Made by a program: the position numbers and the translations under genes
From: Tetracentron sinense
Taxonomy: Eukaryota; Streptophyta; Magnoliopsida; Trochodendrales; Trochodendraceae
Length of the DNA: 64,000 nt
Reading direction: 5' to 3'
Assembly: GCA_015143295.1 (NCBI GenBank)
Contig: CM026551.1
Span: 18,280,543-18,344,542 of the forward strand
Notes under the pieces: model-generated
What the model saw: the letters and a program-made list of their open reading frames with translations, nothing else
Databases searched by the model: none
What the model was told of the DNA's origin: nothing
Shown: piece by piece, positions 37,201 through 49,200 of the stretch
Layout of the letters: every line of letters starts with the position of its first letter
Position numbering within the stretch: the stretch's first letter is position 1

Positions 37201-40200
37201 TAATATAAAATGCAAATACAAGCACAAGAGTTCACAAAACTTGAAAAAAATTAAAAAGGTATATGAGAGGAGAAAATATTTTTTCCTTGCCCACTTCAAC
37301 AACTGACAAACCCTACTCATGAACCAAAAGAGAGACCAAATCCAGATCATAAGGGTCATCCCCAATTGACACCCTAAAAAGTAATAGCTTCACAATACCA
37401 GATCAAATAGCTTCCTATAAAAAAAATATGTTCGGGCAGATGCTTCTTTCTCTGAGTCCCTGTATGGCCTGTGAAAGGAGGGCAGTAAAGGCTCAATAGC
37501 AACGATGGGTTTGTCCCGCAGTGGAGCTTGTCTGCTAGCAAGCCAACTGTCAACTGTCAAGTCAGTTTGAAAATCTTTCTCAAGCCTACAATTGAGAGAT
37601 TTTTGTTGTTGGATTTTGATTGAAGCTTGTGGTGCTGGTTTCCTTTCTTCATTAAAAAAGGAACCTAAAAAGTACTAGCATCAATCACCCGTTCCGGAAT
37701 AGGAGCTTCCGTTCGATCTTTCCATTTGTTTTGTTGATGAGCTCAATAGAAGATTCACAGTGGGTAGGAACACAGTAACAGATGGCTAACAGAAAACGTA
37801 TGTTTACGATGGAAACCAACTCGTTTGATCTCCAGGAAGTGGATACCAATGAGGGTAGTTTGATCAAGATCATAGAGCACGGAAGTTTTCTCAACATTCT
37901 TTGGATACCGGATGAAGCAGTCAGGTGGCTGGAGAAAACAACTAGAGAATGTCTTGCAGATAAACCTGGGTACCTGTTTAGAAAATTCAGAGGGGGGATT
38001 TGCTCCCTCATTGGGGAAAAAATCGAATGCAAGAGGTTAATTTATGTTGTTTATGTCGTTCCAGGGATCTGGACTTGGAGGAAGGATAATCATACCAAAG
38101 GGCTCTTGGAGCATGGGATGGAAAGCTTTTCATGTTGCATTGTTGTTTTTTAAACTGCAAATTTGAATAGAGGGGAGTTAGGGTACCCTTGAATACGGTT
38201 TTAAGAGTATGAGTACTCCTGAAAATCAGTAACGACCCGGAATTTTAATAGAATAAAATTATGCGTTTATGGGTCCTTAACTGAGGTGATTAGTTAAGTG
38301 CTTGATAAATTTGTGGAAAATCAGGTTTGAAGGCGAGGAGCTTTACCTTGGGCGTTGATCTTCTTCCTGAACGCGTTGGCAGTGTCCGTTTTGCCCCTAA
38401 GACATCTCGTAAAGCGTAAAAAAAGTAAAATCCCTTTCCATCTCTTCTCTTTTTCCTTATTTAAGCTACTTTATTTATGTGGAATAGTTTGGTGATATTA
38501 TGTGTGGATGGAAAAAGGTCGGAGACCTTATGAATGATGTATGGATGGGATGGATGGGAGTTAAAATGGAACAGAGGGATAGAGCCCTCAGTTTCGGGCT
38601 GTTTCTAGCTCGGAATTTAGGCTCAGTGTGATTTGGATAGATCGCAGGGGAAGTGTGATCGACTGCAGGAAGTTATGAGAGCCTGATTGGGCTTCTATAT
38701 GTGTGATGTGATGTGATTTTGACATTGTAAGGCAATGGTAGGGTCCATTGGCTTGGTTAAGTTCCTTATCGGAACTACTCTTGTATGATGTGATGTTTGT
38801 TTTAAGGCAATGGTAGGTCCATTGGCCTGGTTAAGTTCCCTATCGGAACGAATCTGATATGATGTGATGTTTCAAAGGCATTGGTAGGGTCCATTGGCCT
38901 GGTAAAAGTCTCACCTCGGGACAACCTTTGTGTATGATGTGATATTGTTGAGACATGGTAAAGTGATGGAATGGTCCATCGGCTGGGTAATGTTCCACAC
39001 TAGAACAGTATACCCTCGGACTTCGTCCACGGGCATGAGGGCTTATTCAAGCAAGGCCTGAATAATTGAGGATTTCCTATGGTTAGAAAACCTAACCTAC
39101 GTGTAATGCTGTCTGTGGTCCCTCTTTGGCTAGGTTCGGAGAGGCGGTAGCTATTATGAGTCCGGGTTCCTCCGTGACTGATAGTCGGGAGAGTTAGGAC
39201 GACATTGGGCCATGGGCTCAAGGTTGGATTGGGGTCTATGGACCCAGTGATGTATTGAGTTTACGAACTCAATGATGTTACCCTGAGGGGGCATTGGCCT
39301 ATGTCGGCACCCAACAGAGGTTGTGATGATATATGATGGTAGCTGTCAGAGGTGTTGTGCCTGACAGGATTTGATGTCGGAGGTGTTGTGCCTGACAGAG
39401 GTTAATGTCAAATGTGTTTTGCCTGACAGGATTTGATGTCAGAGGTGTTGTGCCTGATAGGATTTGATTTCAGAGGTGTTGTGTCTGGCAGAGGTTAATG
39501 TCAGAGGTGTTATGCCTGGCAGAGGTTAATGTCAGAGGTGTTGTGCCTGACAGAGGTTAATGTCAGATGTGTTTTGCTTGACAGGATTTGATGTCAGATG
39601 TGTTTTGCCTGATAGGATTTGATGTCAGATGTGTTTTGCCTGACAGGATTTGATGTCAAAGGTGTTGTGCCTGGCAGAGGTTAATGTCAGAGGTGTTATG
39701 CCTGACAGAGGTTAATGTCAGATGTGTTTTGCCTGACAAGATTTGATGTCAGAGGTGTAGGATTTGACGTCAAAGGTGTTTCCTGGTTATTAGATGGGTG
39801 TTCTTGGCATGTCAGATGTGTTCCTGGTAATCAGATGTGTTTCCTGACAAGGGTGTCATGTCAGAGGTATTATGCCTGACAGAGTGATATGTTAGATGTA
39901 TACCTGATAGACAGGTGTTTCCCGGTGGTCAGGTGTTTCCTGTTAGTCAGAGGTGCGTCCCTGGCTTGTCAGACGAGTTTCATTTTCCTGACAGGTTGGA
40001 TGAGTTTTCTGGCTATCAGATGTGTATCCTGGCTGATCAGATGTGTATCCTGGCGATCAGATGTGTTTCCTGACAAATGTGGTTGTGTGTGTCGGTGTTC
40101 CCATAGAGGAAAAATATAAAGTAAGTGTCAGAGGTGTGGTTCCTGACAGAGTGTGATATGTCAAAGGTGTTGTTCCTGACAGAGTATGATGTGTTAGAAG

Positions 40201-43200
40201 TATTATTCCTGGCAGTTGTCGGGTGAAGACCCGGGTTATGTGTAGAATATGATGATTTAAGGATCAATTGGGTCGACATACCCAATGATTGCTTATAATC
40301 GGGAGAAGTCCCGATTGGTTGATATTTGAGTCTGTGGACTAATGGATAGAGGTTGTACACGGGCGCCAAGTAACAAAAAAGGCATTTTTTTGAAAAATTC
40401 GCGTTTTAATCGCGCATTTTTCAAGCGCCGAATGGTTCTGCGATTAAATCGCGATTTTTTAAAAAAACGCCGTTTTTTCGATTAAATCGCGTTTTTAAAC
40501 GTTTAAACGGTAAAAACGCGTTTCTAACGCTTAAGGCGCGTTTGGTTCGGCCTTTTTTTTTTCTTCCTAACTATAAATACTGAAAGAAAGGGGTTAGGGG
40601 CTTGAAACCCAGACCCCCCTCTCTCGTCTCGGCTCCCCAGTGACGAAACCCACGAAACCCCTTCACCGGCTCACCGGCGTTCTTCTCGGCTCACCGGCGT
40701 TCGTCTCAGCTCACCGGCGGCGAAAATCCTCCGGTAAGTCTCTTCTCTCTCTCTCTCTCTCTCCCGATGTTCGTTTCAGAGAGATTTCTCTCTTTCTCTC
40801 TTCTCTCTCTCTCTGAATCTCTAAATCTGAAATTTCAGAGAGAGATTTCTCTCTTTTCTCTCTCTCTCTCTCTCTCCCGAATCTCTGAAATTTCAGTGTG
40901 AAATTTCTCTCATTTCGAATTTCTGAAATTTCAGAGAGAAATCTCTCTCACTTTCTCTCCCTCTCTCTGTCTCCGAAATTTCAGAGAGAAATTTCTCTCC
41001 CTACGGACCGTAGCTCTGAAAATTCAGAGAGAAATCTCTCTCTCTCTCTCTCTCTGTATTCCTCTTCATTCTCTGAAATTTCTCCCTCTGAAATTTTGGT
41101 TTAATCTCCCTTTTCAAACCCTACCTCACACTTGTTCATTTTTTATTTTTTCAAACTACAGAACTTGGTTCTCTCGGGTGCTGGGAAATCTACAAATTTT
41201 CGGAAATCTAATCCAGGTCAGTTTTTTGGAATTTTTTTTTACTGGTTTCTGTTGAGATTATATTTCGAGCATGATCTGGTTCAATTGCTTAGTTAATGTT
41301 TTGAAGAATTGCTTTGAGATCCTCTGTGAATCTGAAATAAATTGTCTAAGTAATCATCAATATTACATCAATTTCGTTTATTATATATTTATTGATATAC
41401 ATTTACTAATGTTTTGAATTTTTTTTTTTTTAATTTCTTTAGGACCAGTAAAGATTTAGTATTTGATCAAAGTTTAAAATGCCAAGAGCTAGGGATCCAT
41501 TTTGGGAATATGTGACTGAAGAAGGGGGGACAAAGATGAGATGTAATTTTTGTCAGAAAGTATTTGTTGGTACTATTACTCGAATGAAAAACCATTTTGC
41601 CAAAATACCACAAAGAGATGTACAACCTTGCACTCTAGTGCCTGATTTAGTTTATGAAATGGCATTAGAGGCTGTACAACAGTTGGAATCACGTAAAAGG
41701 GCAAAGACAGATTTTCCACGACAATCTCAGCCTGGTAATACTGGTGCAAGTGGAAGTTCTATGGGTTCTGTCTCTAACATAGCTTGTGGTAGTTTAGGAG
41801 GAGGGGGTATTTTCATGTCTGGACAAGTGCAACCAAAAATTCAGCAACTGATGAAAAAGAAAGAGAAAGAGCTTGCAGATCTTTTCTTGGTGAAAGCCTT
41901 AGTTGCGAATAACCTCCCATTTCACTTGTTGAGGTCCCAACATTTTAAGGATGCCATTACAGTCATTTCAAATCATGGCCCAGGTTATATTCCCCCAAGT
42001 AGTGAAACAGCCAGGGTGAAGATATTAGCAAGTTTAAAGGACGAAGCTGATGAATATGTTAAAAAAATCAAACAATCATGGGCTAGTTCAGGGTGCACAA
42101 TCATGTCTGATTCATGGACTGATGCAAGGAAGCGGCCACACGTGAATTTGTTGGTGGCGTGTCCGAAGGGCACAATATTTTTGAAAAGTGAATGCACAGT
42201 GGGAAAGAAGAAGGATGCAACATTTCTTGCAAAGTTCATTGCTTCTGGGATTGAAGAAATTGGACCAACAAATGTTGTCCAGTTTATTTCAGACAATGCT
42301 TCAAATTATAGTGCAGCAGGGATTATTATTGAAGATAGATATCCAAATATTTTCAAGACGTCCTGTGCAGCACATTGTTTGGATTTGATTTTAGAGGGAA
42401 TTGATGAGCTTCCTCAAGTGAAGCCAATTTTAGAGCAAGCACGAAGTTTGGTGAAGTTTTTCTACAAATTCCAACATGTGTTGGATTTAATGAGATTGCA
42501 CACGCAGAAAAGAGAATTAAAAAGGCCGGGTGCAACAAGATTTGCAACACAATTTCTGTGTTTGCAGTCTATTCTCAGAGAAGAACAAGCTTTGAGATTT
42601 ATGATTGCTTCAACCGAATGGAGAGCTCTCCCTCAATCCAAAACAGTGGAAGGAACAGAAATAACAAATATCATACAAGGGAATATATTTTGGGAGAAGG
42701 GCAGAATAATAATTCATACAGTTGAGCCTCTAGTTAGAGTTTTAAGAATGGTAGATGGTGATGGGTCTACTATGTGATATATATATGAAGGAATGGATAG
42801 AGCAAAAGAAGCAATTAAAAGAGTGTATGAAGGCGATGTTGAGAAATATATGCCTTTTTGGAAAATCATCGATGGAAGATGGAATAAAACATTGCATAGT
42901 CCCCTTCATGCAATTGCTGCCTATCTTAATCCCCAGTTGTTTTATAATAAATTGGTGAAGATGGATAGGGAAGTAAAGATGGGTGTTGAGAAGGTGATTG
43001 CGAAAATGATTGGTTTGGATGAAGGGAAAAAGTTTAACAAGGAGCTGAGACTCTACCACCAACAGGATGATTCCATCTTTGACAAATGGGCAATTGATTC
43101 CCTTCGGGATTCACATCCAAGTAAGTTTATTATATTTATTTATTTTTTTAACTTTGATTATATTTTAAAATTTATAGTCAATAATTTTTAATTGTAAATA

Positions 43201-46200
43201 TTGTAAATTGTAATTAGGAATCTGGTGGGATATGTATGGAAGCGATGTTCCAATCCTTCAAAAGGTGGCAATCAAATTGCATAGCCAACCTTGTAGTGCC
43301 TCAGCTTGTGAGCGAAACTGGAGTGCTTTTGAGGCTGCACACACGAAGAAGAGGAACAGATTAGAGCCAAAAAAATTACATGATTTGGTATATGTTCGTG
43401 TGAATTTGCATTTGATGAATACAAGTGCAATGAAAGAAAAGAAGGATTCGGAACCCATTGATATAGAGAACATTTTGGCATTCCCAGATATACCTGAGGG
43501 TGAAGAGAATCATGACCCCGAAGATGATGCTACCTCTTCAAGCGAATCTTCAGAAAATGCGGAGGATGAGCTAGATGATCAGTTTCTTTTGGATGAATAA
43601 ATAAATCCTCATGGGTGATGAGTGATTTTGTTATTGTAATATGTATATCATAATACTTTTGTTAGTGACTTTGGCGTAATACTTTTGGTAGTAACTTTGG
43701 TGAACATTTTGTGATATTTTGATGAAATGTTGATGCTTTAATGGAATCATGGAATTTTTTGTATATTAAAATGATGATGGTATGACTTATTATTGCTTAA
43801 TGTAATATATATTTTTAAATTTTTTTTCCCCGACTTTTTCCCGAAGTTTTCCCGACTTTACCGAATTTTTCCGAATTTTTCCGAACTTAACCCCCGCCGA
43901 ATTATTCCCGAACCCCGACTTTGTCACTATGCACGGGCGAAGGCCCAGTCGATCGTGTGACGCCCCGAACCCGTGCCTAGGGAATCAAGTTCCGAGACGC
44001 GTGTCCATTCGTCAAATCATGCAAGCGGAAGACTTTACCCGCAAAAATGCGGGAAATTTAAACATTTATCAGATGCTCCCAAAAAGCAAATAATACCTGT
44101 CATCACAATAGCCATCATACAAATCATATACCTGTATTATTTACATCAAGTTTGTTTTACAAAAGTAGGCGTCTCTATCACGCCAGGTACAACTTGTACA
44201 AGCTTCCAAAATATCCAGATAGATTTTTCACTTACTGGTCAGCAGCTCCAAGATCTGCTGACACAAAAAGTCAGTGAGCTATGAAGCCCAATAAAACCAC
44301 AATCCTTCTAAACTATTTTCCACATAATAACACGCATCAATAATGATATAATAAGTAGTTCAATTTGCATGTTACAGTAAAATAGAACAGTATATAATAA
44401 ATTGTGACCCAAGGTCACTTAGGGTTACGTCACCCTAACAGAGGTTCCCGACCTCACATTACTTTCTAATTATGAGGTTCAGTTATGAATGTATTATATT
44501 ACCAAATTATCGTTTCGATCATCAATCATGTTTCATTTCGAGTCCTAAGACTCTATTAATTGGCCACAGCCCACAAATGTTTAGCTTAAAGTCTCTAAAT
44601 CATAACCATAATACATTGAGTCATTTAGACTCACACACGCTGTTTCGGCTTTCACCCGAACATGACAAAACCTTGGGTATACCAACCCAACTCACCTGGA
44701 ATCCGATGATTTCATACCGAACTATGAGTCCACCAACTCAAACAAATACACAAACTCTGAGTATACCAACTCAGACCACTTCGTATCCGAAGCTTACACA
44801 CACAACATGAGCATTCACCCAATAAGAACATTTTTCCATTCAATTGACTGGCCACATCTACCGTGTATTCGCCGCCATCGCCCTGGGTATCAGTTATGAA
44901 GGAACCCCGACCAACCTGCCTACCGTCATCTTCTGGCTAGTCTACAGAGGAACCCCGACATCTATACCAATGCTGACATCTCCTGACGTTCCACCAAGAA
45001 GGGACCACGATAGACACGGTGCCGACATCTTCTAACCCACCTAGAGAGGAACCCCAGACTATACACTATCTGATGTTTAGCCACTTTAAACTCCCTAGGA
45101 CTCCGACATCTCCTGACTACCAGTCACGGAGGAACCACGGGCCATGCAGGACACCGCCACTCCTGACCTAGTCCAAGAGGCACCATGGACGACCTAGACA
45201 AACAGACCGACATCTCCCGACTATCAGTCACGGAGGAACCCCGGGCCTTACTGGGCACCGTCTCTCCTGACCTAGTCAAAGAGGAACCACGGACTATACT
45301 GAACCCTGGTTAGATTTTCTAACCACAGGTTAACCCCAGTTAACCCAAGCCTCGCTTGATTAACTGAAATACTTGGGCCTCGCGCCCGTGAACCAACTCC
45401 GGTAACACACCGTCCCGTTAGGGAGCGTTTCCAGACTAATGAATGTCTCCTTAGCCTTACAAGACATGCAAAACAACTTTTCGTCATCCTAAGGTGGCGA
45501 TACAATTTACCCGGGACCCGATCTGGGCTCCCTGAGGGACCACATAAAATCACAACATCACATAGGGGTCTCCGCCCCTTTTTCATTCATGTTAAAAGAC
45601 ATGCATATACATCACATGAAATAATATAGCAAAATAAGCGGAAAAAGTGAGGAAAAGGGGGGGGTTTTACTGTTTCACGCGTTTCGAGGCCTCGTAGGCA
45701 AAAACAGATGTCACCAACGCGTTCCCAACGACGATCAACCCCGGGGTAGAGCGCATGCAACTTTCTCTCTCCACTTTCTCTCTCTACCTTTTTCTCTCTC
45801 TACAAGCAAAACGAGACGCCGGAGAGAAAATCGGACGCCGCCAAAGCGTCGGGGACGTCGAAAAACCTCAAGGACCCACTTCTCTCTTCTTTCTCTCTTC
45901 TTTCTCTCTCCTCTTTCTCTCTCTTCCTTTCTCTCTCCTCACTCTCTAAAATCTGCTGTGGCAGAATCTCCCCCTCTGTTTACAGAACGTAAATAATGGG
46001 AAAGGCTGGCCTCCTTTATATATAGATAAGGTCATGTGCTATGCACATGACCATATTTAATGGTCCCCGTTGACCAAGTCAACGGTTGACCCATTTGACT
46101 TTTTTTTTTTTCTCTTATGTATACGGCCTCCGTGGTCCTACTTAAAGACATCCGATTATGACGAAACTTTAGGTGACCGAACTTGGGGCAGTCCGACACC

Positions 46201-49200
46201 TACTGTAAAAATTTCGGGGAAAAATACTGAGTTTTGACTGCTGCACTTTAGTCCGGAAGAAAATTGCAAAACCCACTAATTTTCTGATTTTGGACACAAA
46301 ACAAGCCGTTGCTTCTTCGTTTGAGATAACTAACTGCCGAGACGACAGACATTAGTCCCCACGGCCAACCGACACGCATTAGTGCCAATCGCACGGATTT
46401 TTATTAGGATCTCCAACAGATATTGGGTCCCACTTAATTTATGGAAATTTGTAATTTTCCCATTTTTCTCAATTTTATCACTCATAATGGCCCCGCGGTC
46501 CCGCGAAATGATACATGACGGAACCGACATGGTAGGGGTGTGTCCCGGCAGTCGATCGGCACACTGTGTGTGATTTTCGCCAAAAGATACTGAGATTTCC
46601 TCGGTGCACTTCAATCCCGAGCAAAGTTCACTTTTTATTAATTTAACAAAAATTAACAAATTAACCTTCATTAAGGACCCATAAACACATAATTTTATTA
46701 TATTAAAATTCCGGGTCGTTACAGATCGAGTCTGTGGACTCAAGGATAAAGCGTGAGAGGTTATTTGAAACGGTAACCTGGTGTCGTGGACAATGATTGG
46801 ATGAATTTGACAACTTAGAGGTTGGGAACCTCGAATAGGGTGAGATAGCCCTGATTGACCTCAGGTCACGAATTACGATACTATTATTCTGCATATTATT
46901 ATAATATGAGAATTGTATTGTACTAGTATATCATTATTGATGAATGTTATTATGTGGAAAATAGTTTAGATGGGCTGTGGATTTTGCTGGGCTTTATGAC
47001 TCACTCCTTTATCTTATGTCCTCAGATTCTGGAGCGATTGTAGATTAGCAAAAAGCTATGCTTGATAGAGTCTGGAAAGTGTTCCGGCGCAGTTGCGGCG
47101 CCAAAGTAAGGACTACTGGAGCCAGTGAGGTATCACATTTGCTTATGATGAGTTATTGTGATGACCAGTTGTTATTGCTTATGTAAGCTCATAAGAAAAG
47201 TTCAAAATTCCCGTATTTTCGCGGGTAAAGTCTTCCACATGCGTGGTTATGACGAATGGGCACGAGTCTCGGAACTTGATTCCTTAGGTGCGGGTTCGGG
47301 GCGTCACAAAATCTGCTACCCCCAAGGATACGCTGGTATGAGAAATTACAGGAAAACCCGAAGGCACCAGAAGCCATGCGGAGAAGGTGGAGGGTTCCAG
47401 TAAAGTTGTGATGGATTTAGATGCAGGTGCATTTCAGATATAGGCAGATGTGTTGGTGTGCTTTGTAGGGGGAGCAGGTGTGAAGGTTGCCTGGGATGAA
47501 GTCGCGCAAATCATTAAACATGTGCTACCACAAGAAAAAAAGATAACCCTATTCCCATTTTATGTTCACCGTGCAATCTTTCATCCAGACAATGGGTCTC
47601 ATGTATCAACCCTTTGTGAACACCAGCGTTTCCCCTTGGGCAAAGCCAAGTTCGTCGGTTTCCATAGATGGTGGCCGACGACTAATGCGTTGTCCTACAC
47701 AGGTCTCTATAAACCCGTTGGCTTGCCTTAAAAGGCATCCCCTTTCACTTATAAGTGTCACTGGTGCTATCCCAGATTGTTCAAATTTGCAGAGATTTGC
47801 TTGAGATTCACCCCTCGAAGAAGGTGATGTCCGATCTATTGGTGGCAAAAATTAGAGTTTTTGGTGACACAAGTTCGATACTTCGACTCATCTAGTTAGA
47901 ATTCCATTCTATTTCTTAGTCGGTACTCGGTAGAGGTTCTGAGTTGGGAGAATGGGATTTGTGAAAGGTGCAATGATTGCCGGAATCCATGGAAGTTGGA
48001 TGGAGGGCCAGTCGAGAGGATGAATAAGCCCTTGTTAGCCGATTTTGGGGTCCGATCAAGTCTCTAGCCCACATTTGGCGGACTCAACACAATTATGGCA
48101 TTCGATGCCCCAAACGCCGAGGAAAGACCACAAGCATGAGATAAGAAGATCGAGTTCATGCAAAAGTCAGGGCTTACCGCCGGTAATGGTTCTAAATATC
48201 GATATTGCGGGATATGTCGCACCTTGGAAAAAAGATATATTGGGGGATGTATCATTTTGCAAGAAATATATTGCACGTCGAAGAAAAAAATACGGAAAAA
48301 TGAATTAAGTACGGAAATTTTCAATAAAACTTCAGGTAATGTTAAAATAGTTGTTAATACTCATTTGAGAATCAAATTTTTTTAAAAAAACAAATGTACA
48401 TAAGAGATGTAAGGGGAAGAAGGCCAACGATGTGCGCTGACGACAATGTATGATTAACTAATATTGATACAACTTATATAAAATGTTTCATTCATCCCTC
48501 AATCATTCATAAAAATAAAAATACCCAATTAGAGTTCTATACATCATACACCATGATCCAACCCACCTCAAGAACTACAATCAATGCCACATAAAGTTAA
48601 AGCTAAAAAATTGCAAATTTGAGTTTTCCTCAATTTCCCCTCGCTAAAGTAAGAAATTTGAACTTGAAAAACTAGTGTAAATGCATTAAATTAATGTATT
48701 TCACTAGTTTAAGGCTAATGATAAACTAATTATGCAAAACTCCATTCTAATTTGAAGACAATCCTTACCTTCGAAGGAAATTTTGCCAAAAGTAGTGCAA
48801 ATGGGGTGCACTTCGACTCCGAATGACAAATGTGGGTATCAAACATGGATGATTTCTCAAGAAAATAGAAACTTCTCTCAAACTCCTTCAAAATCTCTCA
48901 AATCCCTCATCTTGGTCGATATTTCTCCTTTTTATAGAGTAAGAGGTGAAATATCCCTATCATATAAAAATATATTAGAAATATTGGGGATGTTTATGGA
49001 TATTTTGTAAACAAATTACTACATGTAAGATATTTCGCACCCCTGCGATATCAGGGATCAAGGATATTTTAAACCATGCCTCCAGTGTAGAGGTAGCAGC
49101 AGCAGGGGTAGGTGAGGTAAAATTAGCCGTTTTTCTCTGTTCCCAGTTCCCCCACTCTCTATACTCCTCTTCCTTATCCGACAACGAGTGACGATCTTTT

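Larger units (their letters stand above)
40366..43931 (+). mobile_element. hAT DNA transposon (3.57 kb), nearly intact
   Basis: It is flanked by a perfect 8-bp target duplication CACGGGCG (40358-40365 and 43932-43939). The terminal repeats are imperfect: CCAAGTAACAAAAAAGGC against the inverted right end CATAGTGACAAAGTCGGG. Subterminal repeats are strong: CGATTAAATCGCG-type motifs on the left and repeated CCGAATTTTT/CCCGACTTT motifs on the right. It encodes a BED/DUF659/hAT-C transposase (41479-43600). The preserved target duplication and an almost complete gene suggest a fairly recent insertion into solo LTR 1. Confidence 0.9.
38228..47308 (+). mobile_element. Solo LTR 1 (about 2.73 kb net), interrupted by hAT and by solo LTR 2
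   Basis: The left end reads GTAACGACCCGGAATTTTAA and the right end GGTTCGGGGCGTCACA. The 5-bp target duplication is AAATC (38223-38227 and 47309-47313). Subtracting the two insertions with their target duplications (3574 and 2773 bp) leaves 2734 bp, close to the 2768 bp of the related LTR at 43956-46723. It sits inside the L1 LINE at 37430-51200. No internal retroviral-type genes remain, so it is a solo LTR from recombination between LTRs. Long LTRs suggest Ty3-type ancestry, but this is inference. Fossil; three surviving segments. Confidence 0.85.

Noticed and set aside
39345-40210. CRISPR-like array
   Set aside because: Units are contiguous and degenerate with no unique spacers; it is a minisatellite in plant DNA.
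44472-45586. Several open frames in solo LTR 2
   Set aside because: No domains; GC-rich LTR sequence yields chance frames on both strands.
38228-46723. The TAACGACCCGG inverted ends taken as one large DNA transposon with terminal inverted repeats
   Set aside because: The two arms have separate 5-bp duplications (AAATC and GATCG) and TG...CA polarity, which fit two opposed solo LTRs better.
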